Shown in pieces: positions 1-9,088 of a stretch of DNA of 64,000 nt. The stretch lies in assembly GCA_002951815.1 (NCBI GenBank), contig CP019454.1, forward strand, positions 1,426,001 to 1,490,000, given 5' to 3'. The stretch comes from Sulfobacillus thermotolerans. Its GTDB lineage: Bacteria > Bacillota > Sulfobacillia > Sulfobacillales > Sulfobacillaceae. Positions within the stretch are counted from its first letter, which is position 1. Each line of letters starts with the position of its first letter. Made by a program: the position numbers and the translations under genes. A model generated the notes under the pieces. That model was not told where the DNA came from, did not search any database, and worked only from the letters and a program-made list of their open reading frames with translations.

Positions 1-189
1 GCGAAGTATGCGATGGCCGCATGCAAGGCGGCGGTTAAGGCCTACCGTCCCCTCACCTTGGAAGAAATGCAAACCCTATTGAACCTCATGGCACGGGTGG
101 AAGACCCTCGTGGCTGTCCGCATGGTCGGCCGACGACGCTGCACTTAAGTATGGAGGAGGTTGACCGCCGATTTGGACGACGGGGATAA
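1..189 (+). CDS. mutL: DNA mismatch repair protein MutL, C-terminal end (partial)
   Basis: This is the last 62 residues of a frame that enters from the left edge and stops at TAA 187-189. It contains ACKAAVKAYRPLTLEEM followed by CPHGRPTTLHLS. This is the conserved C-terminus of MutL, where the CPHGRP motif belongs to the metal-binding endonuclease site of MutL proteins that lack a MutH partner. MutL couples MutS mismatch recognition to strand incision. The stop lies inside the start region of miaA, so the two genes overlap; mutL followed by miaA is a common order in Firmicutes. The motif match is strong even though only the tail is visible. Confidence 0.88.
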   Translation, partial: AKYAMAACKAAVKAYRPLTLEEMQTLLNLMARVEDPRGCPHGRPTTLHLSMEEVDRRFGRRG

Positions 190-1141
190 CGGGCGTGTTA
201 AGCCGCCGCTGGTGATTTTGGCAGGACCGACATCGGTGGGGAAAACTGATGTCAGCCTTGCCGTCGCCGAGGCACTGCAGGGCGAAATTATTTCCTGTGA
301 TTCAGCGCAAATTTTTCAAGGGGTGGATATCGGGACCGCGAAAATTCCGTTAGCGGAACGTCGCGGCATTCCGCATTTTGGCTTGGACCTCGTGGATGCG
401 TCGGCCACGTTTTCCGTGGCCGAATATCAGCAGTACGCCAAAACCCGCATTCATGAGATTTGGGCGCGTGGCCACTTGCCCATTATGGTGGGCGGCACGG
501 GGCTGTGGATTCGGGCCGTGGTTCAAGACTTTATCTTTACTCCCCAAGATCCGGCGTTGTCGGCAGCTATTCGGCGCCATATCCGGCAATTGGCAGACGA
601 GCAGGGATGGGAAAAAATTCGCGATTTACTGAAGGTATTAGATCCGGTGAGCTATGACAAAATCGCGGCCAACGACAAAAATCGAATTACGAGGGCATTG
701 GAGGTCGTGTGGACCACTGGCCGTCCATTAAAACGGCAGGGACAGCCAAGTCCCTACCGTGTCGACTATTGGGTGTTGACTCGCCCTATTGCTGACTTGC
801 ACCAACGGATTACACAGCGTACGCACCAGATGATTGCGCAGGGCTTGCCCGAAGAGGTCTTAGGTCTGTTGTCGCAGGGGGTGCCGGCCCATGCGCAAAG
901 CTTGTCCGCTATCGGATACCGAGAAACGGTGCAATGGGCTTTTGGCCGGAGTACCGCGGCGGAACGGGACGAATTTATTGCGCGGCATACCAAGCAGTAT
1001 GCGAAACGTCAATTGACATGGTTTCGTTCGGAAAAGGCTGCTCGTTGGCTCGATCTGTCTCTCTACGGATTTGAACGGGTTGCGGCCCAGATTATTTCCC
1101 ACGCGCAAGAGCTCGTGGCGGTTCAACGACAAAAGACTTGA
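161..1141 (+). CDS. miaA: tRNA dimethylallyltransferase MiaA
   Basis: MiaA transfers a dimethylallyl group to N6 of A37 in tRNAs that read UNN codons. The P-loop GPTSVGKTD lies near residue 22, followed by DSAQIFQGVDIGTAK (substrate-binding loop), GGTGLWIRAV, NRITRALEV and IGYRETVQW near the C-terminus. The length (about 326 aa) is normal. The start is ambiguous: TTG 161 sits directly on the AGGAGG at 154-160 with no spacer, whereas TTG 173 lies 12 nt downstream, so 173 (322 aa) may be the true start. The gene overlaps the mutL end and its own 3' end overlaps the convergent hydrolase gene by 19 bp. Confidence 0.95.
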   Translation: MTADLDDGDNGRVKPPLVILAGPTSVGKTDVSLAVAEALQGEIISCDSAQIFQGVDIGTAKIPLAERRGIPHFGLDLVDASATFSVAEYQQYAKTRIHEIWARGHLPIMVGGTGLWIRAVVQDFIFTPQDPALSAAIRRHIRQLADEQGWEKIRDLLKVLDPVSYDKIAANDKNRITRALEVVWTTGRPLKRQGQPSPYRVDYWVLTRPIADLHQRITQRTHQMIAQGLPEEVLGLLSQGVPAHAQSLSAIGYRETVQWAFGRSTAAERDEFIARHTKQYAKRQLTWFRSEKAARWLDLSLYGFERVAAQIISHAQELVAVQRQKT

Positions 1142-2070
1142 TTGCCAATAGTTACTGTCACCGGCAACGTATTCATCCAACTGGCATAGGGCAAAGAGGG
1201 GTTGTAATAGAATAACGCCCCGCCCGTCGGATCGGCACCGTTCAGGGCTGCCATCACGGCTTTATAGGCCAAGGTTCCGGGACTTTGCCAAAAAGTTCCG
1301 GAACTCACCGAATCAAATTGTCCGGGTTCTTCAATCACCTCGGGGATGGTTTTGGGAAACCCCGGGGTTTTTAACCGGTTTAGAACCACTGCGGCCACGG
1401 CGACTTGTCCTAAAAAAGGTTGGTTGCCGGCTTCGGCGTGGACTAAATGGGCCAATAACCGGATATCCTCGTGCGTAAAAGGCACCGTCGACGGGGAGAT
1501 GGCGGCGGCAGGCTGCACGGGCTCGGCATCATAGAGGTGAGCTTCTGGTTTCGCAGCCGGCACACTCAGGACTTGTCCCTTGGTCAATTGGTCAGACGTC
1601 AGGTGATTTGCATGCCAAATTTTCAAAATAGGGACTTGGTAACGACGGGCAATGGATTCCACAGTGTCTCCGGGGGTTACGGTATGACTCTGGGTGGGAA
1701 TCGTCAATGTATCCCCGGCGTAAATGGTTGTACTGTGTAAGTGATTGGCAGCTTCCAGCGTGGCAACAGAAACATGAAACTTTTCGGCAATGCTCCACAA
1801 AGAGTCACCCCACCGGATCCGGTAGACGTGGGCACGCGTTTGCGACTGGGCCAGCGATGACAAGGGCCTGCGAAGTTTTTTCGGTAAGGCAATGGGGCGT
1901 GGGACAATGAGCGTAGGTGAATGGGCTTTCATACCGACTGGCGCGACTTTGGGCGCAGGTGTTTGATGCGCGGCACTGCCCAACAGCAAGGTGCCACATG
2001 CCACAGCGACACGTGCAGGCCAGACGCTCGACCGTTGACGGGGCGCCCACCCGGGGGTCGACGTTATCAT
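1123..2070 (-). CDS. LysM-repeat cell-wall hydrolase, SleB/CwlJ-type
   Basis: A secreted or spore-associated peptidoglycan hydrolase of about 315 aa. An N-terminal hydrophobic segment (RVAVACGTLLLGSAAH) looks like a signal sequence or anchor. It is followed by two LysM modules, one starting HVYRIRWGDSLWSIAEKFHV and one SHTVTPGDTVESIARRYQVP. The C-terminal 115 residues match the Hydrolase_2 fold (RLLAHLVHAEAGNQPFLGQ, FYYNP), with the Glu of HAEA as likely catalytic residue. Related proteins act as germination lytic enzymes or in cell-wall turnover. GGAGG is only 1 nt from ATG 2076 but 7 nt from the in-frame ATG 2070, so 2070 is chosen. The specific role is inferred. Confidence 0.88.
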   Translation of the reverse strand: MITSTPGWAPRQRSSVWPARVAVACGTLLLGSAAHQTPAPKVAPVGMKAHSPTLIVPRPIALPKKLRRPLSSLAQSQTRAHVYRIRWGDSLWSIAEKFHVSVATLEAANHLHSTTIYAGDTLTIPTQSHTVTPGDTVESIARRYQVPILKIWHANHLTSDQLTKGQVLSVPAAKPEAHLYDAEPVQPAAAISPSTVPFTHEDIRLLAHLVHAEAGNQPFLGQVAVAAVVLNRLKTPGFPKTIPEVIEEPGQFDSVSSGTFWQSPGTLAYKAVMAALNGADPTGGALFYYNPSLPYASWMNTLPVTVTIGNQVFCR

Positions 2071-2133
2071 GCGCATTCCTCCTATGGGGATAGTCTTGTC
2101 CTACGGTTTCATCTTATGTCGTGCTCTTGGAAA

Positions 2134-3258
2134 TCATGCCCAAACTTTGGAGGTCGCGCTGAGCCAACCTCCGGCTAATAGAATGATGGCGCCCCCATAG
2201 ACGGCGCTCATATGCCAATGCCAGAGCCAGCCGCCTAACGCAGAACCCACGGACAATCCGAGATACATGGCCGAGTTATTCCAAGCTAATGCCAATCCTT
2301 TGGCCCCTTTATGGCTAATAAGCGCTTTCAGAGAGGGGGTATAAGAGCTGACGAAGGAATAGGCCAATAAGGCAGTCCACAAGGTGGCCACATTAGACGT
2401 GAAGAGTAACATCACCAAAGTCGCGATTTCTGCAGACATACCCCAACGGATGACCAACAAATTGCCGAAGCGGTCACCAAGACGGCCCGATGATAAGGTG
2501 CCGATGAGGCCGGCGAGGCCGAAGACCATCATAAAAATAGTTAAGGACAGTCTGGTGATATGCCATGTCTGCACTAAATATAAGGGAAGATAGGTATAGA
2601 CGGTTCCAAAGCTGCCGAACGCCAAGCCTGTCATCAGAACGTTTCCCCACAGAGGGCGCGGTAAGGTCCAAGATGGAGGAGTAGTGGGTTGCGGGATTGG
2701 TGAACGTATCCACAGCTCACGCGTAATGACGAGCGAGCATAACGCCAGTACAAAGATTAGCCAAAACGCAGCGGTCCATCCTAAAGCGTTCGCGACGATG
2801 AGGCCCGTGGGAATGCCTAGGAACGTGGCCGATGAAAAGCCAGCGGAGGCAACGCCCATACTCTTGGCCCGTGACCGGTAAGGAACATGGTCGGCAATAT
2901 AGGCATATAAGGTAGGGGTAAAGCCCGCGGCACCTACTGCAGCAAGAACGCGGCTGGCCAACACAAGGACATAGGGAGGACCAAGCGCTGTGAGGACATC
3001 ACCCACGATGAAGATGGTTAAGGCCCATAGGGCTGTCCATTGCCTGGGATGGCTGTCGGCATAATAGCCCCAAAAGGGAGAAGCGATAGCATACGTTAAA
3101 GCAAAGACCGTGACTAATAAACTGGCATGAGATGCGCCAATGTGGTAGCGTCTCATAATTTGGGGGAGTAAGGGCGAGACAATATATAAGTCCAAGCCAA
3201 TAACAAATGTTTGCGCAAAAAACCATAGGGGCTGAATCCGGGGGTTCCTCAATGGCAT
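2134..3258 (-). CDS. Major facilitator superfamily transporter (DHA1-like)
   Basis: A multi-pass inner-membrane transporter of about 374 aa with roughly 12 hydrophobic segments. The cytoplasmic loop after TM2 reads GYYADSHPRQW, a weak form of the MFS motif A, and SSGRLGDRFGN stands at the equivalent loop in the second half. The short loops and the N-terminal FVIGLDLYIVSPLLPQIM resemble drug or sugar efflux pumps of the DHA1 group. The substrate cannot be read from sequence. The start at ATG 3258 is preferred because AGAGGTGA lies 5-6 nt upstream of it; an upstream ATG at 3282 has no comparable site. It is divergent from the S9 peptidase gene and seems to be a single transcription unit. Confidence 0.87.
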   Translation of the reverse strand: MPLRNPRIQPLWFFAQTFVIGLDLYIVSPLLPQIMRRYHIGASHASLLVTVFALTYAIASPFWGYYADSHPRQWTALWALTIFIVGDVLTALGPPYVLVLASRVLAAVGAAGFTPTLYAYIADHVPYRSRAKSMGVASAGFSSATFLGIPTGLIVANALGWTAAFWLIFVLALCSLVITRELWIRSPIPQPTTPPSWTLPRPLWGNVLMTGLAFGSFGTVYTYLPLYLVQTWHITRLSLTIFMMVFGLAGLIGTLSSGRLGDRFGNLLVIRWGMSAEIATLVMLLFTSNVATLWTALLAYSFVSSYTPSLKALISHKGAKGLALAWNNSAMYLGLSVGSALGGWLWHWHMSAVYGGAIILLAGGWLSATSKVWA

Positions 3259-3282
3259 CAACGTCACCTCTGCACCTAGCAT

Positions 3283-3504
3283 GAAAGAGACGACCAGGAA
3301 GTATGCGTTTTTTATAAGGGAGAAACCGGTCTATCTATTCATGCCTCGCGGGGATTGTGCCATTGTGGTAGCGTGTCTCTAGAACCCGAAGCGCCTTATT
3401 CATCGGCCAAGACCAGGAGATGCGCCAAGCCAGACTTCGGGGGAATGGCGGTGCCGCAGGCCGAGGTCGTTGTCTAATTATGTGACGTAAGGAGCGCTGG
3501 ACTG
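3283..3504. other. Divergent intergenic region, no gene seen
   Basis: About 220 bp separate the MFS gene and the S9 peptidase gene. It must hold both promoters, but no convincing -35/-10 pair stands out. No open frame of interest or strong hairpin was found. Confidence 0.4.
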
Positions 3505-5520
3505 ATGTCATATGTTTTTATGCATGGCTTTCCCATTTTTGATCCGTATTACGCGTTAGAACAAGATGGCGCCATGACTCAAGAGTTTGAAAAGATTCAG
3601 CATGAACGGACACGGCACGCCTTGCGAAATGACCCCTATTGGCCGCACGTTCACGACCAGCTCCAAAGGTGGGGCGATGTCGACACGCCCGGCATGCCCC
3701 AAGTGCGCGGGGATACATGGGCGGTATTGCACAGGCCCCCACACGCCAATCAATTCCGACTTGAAGTGATGGACCTAAAAACCCAAGACGTGTTCGTGGT
3801 TTATGAACCAAATTGCGCGGCCGTGCCAGAAGCTATTGACTGGTTTACGCTGTCCAACGATGGGCGCTATGTGTTTTATGGAGTATCTCACCAAGGGGAT
3901 GAATGGACCGTCCTTAAAATTTTTGACATGCAACGTCACGCGTTTTTATCCGACGAGATTCCGGGCACGCGCTGGACCTCTGTGGCAATGGGGGAAGGGG
4001 CTGATGCTTTTTATTACACGCGCTATCCTCTACGTGCGGATGGGACGGCTGATCATTATGGACCCAAAGTCTATCGGCATCAGTTGGGGACCCCCTACCT
4101 AGAAGATGTCGTCATCTATGAAGATGCCGACCTGCAAGCAACGTTTACGCTCTCTTTAGCGACCACAGCACCGTGGCTGTTAATCGACACGCATAGAGGA
4201 TGGAGTGCGAATGAACTGGCACTGTGCGATATCTCGCAACCGACTCATCCCATAAAGACCATATTTGCCAGCCAAGAGGCACACATCGATCCGTTTTGGG
4301 ATCATAATGAGCTTTTGGGTATTTACCAGTCTGCGAATTCACCCAGTGACGTGGTGGCATGGCGCGCGGCATCAAACGCATGGGAGACGCTGTGGTCAGC
4401 AGAACCGAACGAGGCGATTGAGCAATGCTATCCGTATGCGGGCGGATTTTTAACGCTGCGCTGGCGCTGTGCGCGCTTAGTGCTGCAGTGGACGAGTGCC
4501 GAAGGTGAAGGGCACGATATTGACTTGCCCCATCAAGGAATCGGTACGGTGATGGGAATGGCCATTGACACCAACCGCCAGGAGGCATGGCTGGGTTGGA
4601 CATCGTTTGATCATCCTCCCCAATTATTTCGCATGCGCAGCCCGCTTGGGCCGCTCGAATCATGGGGTGTGGACGGACCTTGGCGCTTTGAGATGGACGT
4701 CTGGGCAGAGGAAGTCGAAGGACCAGATGGTGTGTTCATTCCAATTTATTTGGCGAAAAAGCGGGCTCAGTCGACAGGCCCTGTGCCAACAATAGTCGGC
4801 GGATATGGCGGCTTTAATATTGCCTATACCCCGGTTTACTCGCCAGGTATTGCGTTGTGGGTGGAGTCGGGCGGACTTTATGTGGTGGCGGGCTTACGGG
4901 GAGGCAGCGAGCGAGGAGAGGCGTGGCACCAAGCTGGAATGCGGGAGCGCAAGCAATCGGTGTTTGACGACATGACCACCGTCTTGCGTTACTTGATTCA
5001 GCGCGGCTATACCACGGCCTCAATGTTAGGCATTACCGGGCGGAGCAATGGTGGGTTGCTGACGGGGGCGCTAGTGACGCAGCATCCCGAGCTCATGCGT
5101 TCGGCTATCATCGGCGTTCCTTTATTGGACATGGTACGTTTCGACCAGTTTTTAGTGGCAGCCCTATGGAAAGATGAGTATGGGGATCCCGCGGTTTATC
5201 AGCAATGGCAATGGCTTTACCGGTATTCGCCGTATCATCATGTGGTGCCGTATACGAAATACCCCGCTGTCCTCCTTTTTACATCGGCTCACGATAACCG
5301 GGTGGCTCCGCTGCATGCCAGGAAGATGGCTGCGCGCCTCCAAGATGCGACGGGTTCAGGATATCCTATATATTTGCGCATCGCACCGGAGGCAGGACAT
5401 GGTGTGGGTAAAACACGCGAGCAAGCTCTTGAAGAAGAATCGGATATCTGGACATTCCAATGCCGACAGTTAGGTGTGACGCCGACCACGGGCGAGAAGG
5501 AGCGGGCGTCTAAAGCATAA
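3505..5520 (+). CDS. Prolyl oligopeptidase family serine peptidase (S9A)
   Basis: A cytosolic serine peptidase of 671 aa that would cleave short peptides, usually after proline. No signal peptide is visible. The N-terminal part (about 1-400) fits the beta-propeller that gates the active site. The C-terminal alpha/beta hydrolase domain has the nucleophile Ser514 in GRSNGG, Asp597 in SAHDNRV and His632 in EAGHGVGKT, so the catalytic triad is complete. The oxyanion-region motif GGYGGFN is also present. GGAG lies 10 nt upstream of ATG 3505. The gene stands alone and is followed by a hairpin. Oligopeptidase B is possible, but the length and motifs favour prolyl endopeptidase. Confidence 0.92.
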   Translation: MSYVFMHGFPIFDPYYALEQDGAMTQEFEKIQHERTRHALRNDPYWPHVHDQLQRWGDVDTPGMPQVRGDTWAVLHRPPHANQFRLEVMDLKTQDVFVVYEPNCAAVPEAIDWFTLSNDGRYVFYGVSHQGDEWTVLKIFDMQRHAFLSDEIPGTRWTSVAMGEGADAFYYTRYPLRADGTADHYGPKVYRHQLGTPYLEDVVIYEDADLQATFTLSLATTAPWLLIDTHRGWSANELALCDISQPTHPIKTIFASQEAHIDPFWDHNELLGIYQSANSPSDVVAWRAASNAWETLWSAEPNEAIEQCYPYAGGFLTLRWRCARLVLQWTSAEGEGHDIDLPHQGIGTVMGMAIDTNRQEAWLGWTSFDHPPQLFRMRSPLGPLESWGVDGPWRFEMDVWAEEVEGPDGVFIPIYLAKKRAQSTGPVPTIVGGYGGFNIAYTPVYSPGIALWVESGGLYVVAGLRGGSERGEAWHQAGMRERKQSVFDDMTTVLRYLIQRGYTTASMLGITGRSNGGLLTGALVTQHPELMRSAIIGVPLLDMVRFDQFLVAALWKDEYGDPAVYQQWQWLYRYSPYHHVVPYTKYPAVLLFTSAHDNRVAPLHARKMAARLQDATGSGYPIYLRIAPEAGHGVGKTREQALEEESDIWTFQCRQLGVTPTTGEKERASKA

Positions 5521-5532
5521 CGGGGCGCCTAA

Positions 5533-5577
5533 GGGCGAATGTCTCCCGCTTAGTCAAGTAGCACAAGACATTCGCCC
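5533..5577. terminator. Hairpin between convergent S9 peptidase and AKR genes
   Basis: A 12-bp perfect inverted repeat, GGGCGAATGTCT and AGACATTCGCCC, with a 21-nt loop lies just after the S9 peptidase stop and 50 bp past the end of the convergent AKR gene. No long T-tract follows, so terminator function is inferred from position. Confidence 0.6.
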
Positions 5578-5629
5578 ACGCTTCTTCGCAATCCTTCCCC
5601 GTGCGCCAAGCTTTAGCCTTAAGGAGAGC

Positions 5630-6643
5630 TTACGACGAAGTCCGTTCGCTATCGAGCTGGGCCATTTGAGCTGGGGCATAGCGAGTTCCCGCTACCGTAC
5701 CCATGGGGATGGCCGCTTCGATTCTCGCCCCTTCATCTGGATTCAACTCCACCGTTAGTGCCGCCAAGGCGTCGGCAAGTTGGTCGCGGCGTCTAGCCCC
5801 TATGAGAGGAATAATATCGTGACCACGGGAAAGCACCCAGGCAATGCTTAATTGCGCGACCGTAAGGCCCTTTTCATTCGCCATCTGGCGAAGTGTTTCG
5901 ACTAATATGAGATTCTTTTCAAGATTGCCCTCTTGAAAACGTGGCATCCTGCTGCGAATGTCTCCAGAGTGCGATGCCTGTGGTGACCATGTTCCACTTA
6001 GGAGTCCGCGTGACAAGACCCCATAGGCCGTGATGCCGATGCCCAGTTCACGGCATGTCGGTAATATTTCGGATTCGATGCCCCGTGACATCAACGAGTA
6101 CTCAATTTGAAGATCGGCGATGGGATGGACCGTTTGGGCCCGGCGCAAGGTGTGAGCGCCAACTTCGGAGAGACCGATGTAGCGGACATAACCGGCTTTG
6201 ACCATATCGGCGATAGCGCCTACCGTATCCTCAATGGGCACTGAGGGGTCGAGCCGGGCTGGCCGATAGATATCAATGTAGTCCACCCCGAGACGTTGAA
6301 GAGAATAGGCCAAGAAGTTTTTGATGGCGGCTGGTCTGCTGTCATATCCTAGAAATTCTCCCGACGGCGCACGTAAAGCGCCGAATTTCACACTGATAAT
6401 CAGGTCTTCACGTCGTCGGTTTTGTAACGCTTCACGGAGCAAAAATTCGTTATGACCCATGCCATAAAAGTCACCCGTGTCCAACAAATTAATGCCCGCG
6501 TCTATGGCGGCGTGGATGGTCGCGAGACTTTCAGAGCGATTGGCCGTGCCATACATCCCGGACATGCCCATTAAGCCCAATCCGATTCTTGATACCGAAG
6601 GTCCCCATTGACCCAAGTGATACCTCTGTGCGTTTAGCCCCAT
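5630..6643 (-). CDS. Aldo/keto reductase with altered catalytic tetrad
   Basis: An NADP(H)-dependent TIM-barrel oxidoreductase of 337 aa acting on an unknown carbonyl substrate. Of the Asp-Tyr-Lys-His tetrad, the Asp (LLDTGDFYG), Tyr (same motif) and Lys (IISVKFG) are visible. The segment that is normally YYQHRVDP reads YRPARLDP, so the usual His is absent. A C-terminal cofactor-binding stretch (PLIGARRRDQL) is present. AAGGAG lies 6 nt upstream of ATG 6643, which is preferred over ATG 6667. To my recollection the YRPARLDP variant recurs across a subfamily, so this is more likely a real variant than damage. The gene is monocistronic. Confidence 0.88.
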   Translation of the reverse strand: MGLNAQRYHLGQWGPSVSRIGLGLMGMSGMYGTANRSESLATIHAAIDAGINLLDTGDFYGMGHNEFLLREALQNRRREDLIISVKFGALRAPSGEFLGYDSRPAAIKNFLAYSLQRLGVDYIDIYRPARLDPSVPIEDTVGAIADMVKAGYVRYIGLSEVGAHTLRRAQTVHPIADLQIEYSLMSRGIESEILPTCRELGIGITAYGVLSRGLLSGTWSPQASHSGDIRSRMPRFQEGNLEKNLILVETLRQMANEKGLTVAQLSIAWVLSRGHDIIPLIGARRRDQLADALAALTVELNPDEGARIEAAIPMGTVAGTRYAPAQMAQLDSERTSS

Positions 6644-6837
6644 TGCGCTCTCCTTGATTCCTGCCATTGTCTCGATTATACCGCGAACGGCACGTTAATA
6701 CCCTTGGTCTTAGAAAATCTCACAGCGCTCCTTAAGAGAACGGCAAAGGACCTACGGATTGTTTGCCGGACAGGCAGCATTTTGGAAGGGCGTGCGTATA
6801 GTTAAGGGTGTGACGATATGAGGCGGAGGGAAAGCAG

Positions 6838-7836
6838 ATGCCCGAACCAGTCTATGAGCATGGTTATTCCCCTGATCCGATGACGTCGCGAGAGGTTCTG
6901 GCGTGGTTTGAGGCGGGCCGTATTTCATCGGAAGGGGCGTTAAAGCATCTCCAGAAATTGGACAGCCGGACAGGAGATTCCCGGACAACGGTTCGTGTGC
7001 CCAGTCAAGAATCGCGACGTCGGCGCGTCGAAGTAGTTTTGCGAGAATTAGATGATTTAGTGGGACTTCACGATGTAAAAAAGATGGTCCACGAAATTCG
7101 TGCTTATGTCGAAGTGCAGCAGCGTAGGGTCGAGGTCGGGTTAGCGAGCGAGCCGCAGGCGTTGCATATGGTCTTTTCAGGAGCTCCGGGCACGGGAAAA
7201 ACGACCGTTGCCCGCATTCTAGGACGATTGTTTCAAGCCTTAGAAGTGCTCAGCAAAGGCCATATGTTAGAGGTCGAGCGTGCTGACTTAGTGGGGGAAT
7301 ATATTGGGCATACCGCGCAGAAAACACGAGATGTTGTCAAGCGGGCCTTGGGAGGGGTCTTGTTTGTCGACGAAGCGTATTCCTTGGCGCGAGGCGGTGA
7401 AAAGGATTTTGGCAAAGAAGCGATCGATACCCTCGTCAAGGCTATGGAAGATCATCGGGGTGAATTTGTGTTAATTCTTGCGGGATACTCTGAAGAGATG
7501 GCGTGGTTTCTTTCGATGAATCCGGGTTTACTCTCACGCTTTCCCCTTCATTTGCATTTTCCCGACTACGGGCCAATTGAGCTGGTCGCCATTGCCCGTC
7601 TGATGTTGTCCGCCCGTCAATACCAGTTAACTCCGGAAGCCGACCGTCAATTAGCCGAGTATTTGCTACAGACCCAGGGACGGTGGCATAAGAATGCAGG
7701 CAATGCGCGCCTTGTGAGAAATTTAATGGAAGGCGCAATTCGGCGGCAAGCCGTGCGCTTGATGCGTCGATTAGACATGGCATCCCGCGAGGATTTAATG
7801 ACGTTGACATGGGCTGATATTGAAGGAGGCTTGTGA
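6838..7836 (+). CDS. spoVK: AAA+ ATPase, stage V sporulation protein K (SpoVK/CbbX-like)
   Basis: A CbbX-type AAA+ ATPase of 332 aa. Walker A is GAPGTGKTT, Walker B LFVDEAYSL, sensor-1 LILAGY and the arginine-finger region NPGLLSRF. The N-terminal 75 residues are variable and lack a recognised domain. SpoVK is required for late spore maturation in Bacillus, and the related CbbX remodels Rubisco. With no Rubisco genes nearby and the Firmicutes order spoVK - GTPase - ynbB - lexA, the sporulation assignment is favoured. GGAGGG lies 7 nt upstream of ATG 6838. The stop overlaps the next start by 1 nt, so the two are translationally coupled. Confidence 0.9.
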   Translation: MPEPVYEHGYSPDPMTSREVLAWFEAGRISSEGALKHLQKLDSRTGDSRTTVRVPSQESRRRRVEVVLRELDDLVGLHDVKKMVHEIRAYVEVQQRRVEVGLASEPQALHMVFSGAPGTGKTTVARILGRLFQALEVLSKGHMLEVERADLVGEYIGHTAQKTRDVVKRALGGVLFVDEAYSLARGGEKDFGKEAIDTLVKAMEDHRGEFVLILAGYSEEMAWFLSMNPGLLSRFPLHLHFPDYGPIELVAIARLMLSARQYQLTPEADRQLAEYLLQTQGRWHKNAGNARLVRNLMEGAIRRQAVRLMRRLDMASREDLMTLTWADIEGGL

Positions 7837-8441
7837 TGGACGCATTGGTCATCGGCAAGCCCAATGTGGGTAAGTCTTTGTTTGTGTTGAATTTCGCGTC
7901 CTATTTGGGCCTGCGAGAGATCCGTTTGGATGTGATGAGCAGCGATGATCGCGTATCGGTTCGGCGGGTTTCCTTAGAGGATGCCAAGAGAAAATTAGTC
8001 TCTCATACAGCACATAAGACCTTGTTGCCGCGCCGTGTAGATCTTGTCTTGCCCAATGGAAAAAATCCCAAGCATTTGAGCATCATCGACACGGTGGGAA
8101 TTTCCGAGGGGATTCACCATGTGGCGGATGTACGTCAAGCCATGGCGTCAACCTTGGCTCGCATCAGCTCTGCTGATATGGTTTTGCATCTCGTGGATGT
8201 GTCGCGTCTAGGACATAAAAGTATTGAAGCGCCTGGGCCGGTTGATGAGGAAATTGCCCGGTATGCTAAACTGCTTGGACCCTATGCCATTTTAGCGAAT
8301 AAGGTGGATAAACCCGGAGCGGCGGACGGGGTCAGTCAATTGCGAGAACAGTTTCGGGGCATTCCGGTAATTCCAATTTCGGCTCTAACTCGGCGTGGCT
8401 TTCGAGAAGTCAAAGCGCTAATTTTTAGGTATATGGGATAA
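7836..8441 (+). CDS. Small Era/HflX-like GTPase coupled to spoVK
   Basis: A compact P-loop GTPase of 201 aa that consists only of the G domain. G1 is GKPNVGKS, G3 IDTVG, G4 NKVD and G5 SAL. No KH, HflX-N or other RNA-binding domain is attached. AAGGAGG (7823-7829) is 6 nt upstream of ATG 7836. This ATG overlaps the spoVK stop (TGATG), so GTG 7833 is less likely. In Bacillus the gene after spoVK is ynbA/hflX, a GTPase about twice this length, and this protein sits at the same place. The stretch ADMVLHLVDVS resembles HflX, but G1 resembles Era/Der. Function unknown; a role with the AAA+ protein in spore maturation is inferred from coupling. Confidence 0.85.
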   Translation: MDALVIGKPNVGKSLFVLNFASYLGLREIRLDVMSSDDRVSVRRVSLEDAKRKLVSHTAHKTLLPRRVDLVLPNGKNPKHLSIIDTVGISEGIHHVADVRQAMASTLARISSADMVLHLVDVSRLGHKSIEAPGPVDEEIARYAKLLGPYAILANKVDKPGAADGVSQLREQFRGIPVIPISALTRRGFREVKALIFRYMG

Positions 8442-9088
8442 CAATGTGTCGCTCAGCGCTTATGTTTCCACAAATAGGCTAACGTATTTCATGACTTGTG
8501 TGGAGATTGACCACGTTCATAAAGGAGAGTCCGGTATTGGTGTGCCGTGCCGCTAACGTGAGTCGATGCTGCTGCGAAGAGGCACGGTTCGAGAGGATTT
8601 TCCTCGGTGACCGTCAGGATTTATGCGACGCTAATGAGCCGTGAAATAAGGGGCCCGGTCATCGGTGGCAATAGGTGTTGCTGTACAAATTGGCGGGGAC
8701 GCCGTATCTCCCCCGATCCTCGGGGCAAAATGTCCCTTCTTGGATCTTTAATGACACGTGCACCATCGCCGAATGGATCAGTTCACATAACGGTGAAGCC
8801 CGTTGACCGCATGCGACCCAGCGGATCCAGGAGGATCGGGGGAATTCCTTTGCCACGGGAACATGTGGTGGCCATTGTCCTTTGTGCGGTTAGCACTTTT
8901 GACCCGTTGTGCCGCGGCCTAAGGCCCCTATCAATGGGAAACGACGCGATCCATGCGGGGCGGTACAACGGGCGAATCATCAAAGATACCCTAAACATTT
9001 GAGCCTTGCTGTACGGGGCTAGCTATCGGTTGATTTCATTTCCTCCGGTGATGATGTATCATACCCAAGATCGCTTGAGGAAGGTGGA
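8442..9088. other. Gene-free spacer of about 650 bp
   Basis: No frame here has recognisable protein similarity, a convincing ribosome binding site or codon use like the neighbours. The longest open frame (8607-9002, 131 codons) is Arg/Pro-rich and low-confidence. No tRNA, known riboswitch or strong terminator was recognised. It may be a decayed gene; in Bacillus the interval before ynbB is occupied by hflX. Confidence 0.5.

Noticed and set aside
4145-4663. 172-codon frame antisense to the S9 peptidase
   Set aside because: A mirror of the strongly supported peptidase gene on the other strand; no start signal.
8607-9002. 131-codon open frame
   Set aside because: Rich in Arg/Pro/Cys in a way typical of non-coding GC-rich DNA, no ribosome binding site and no recognised family.
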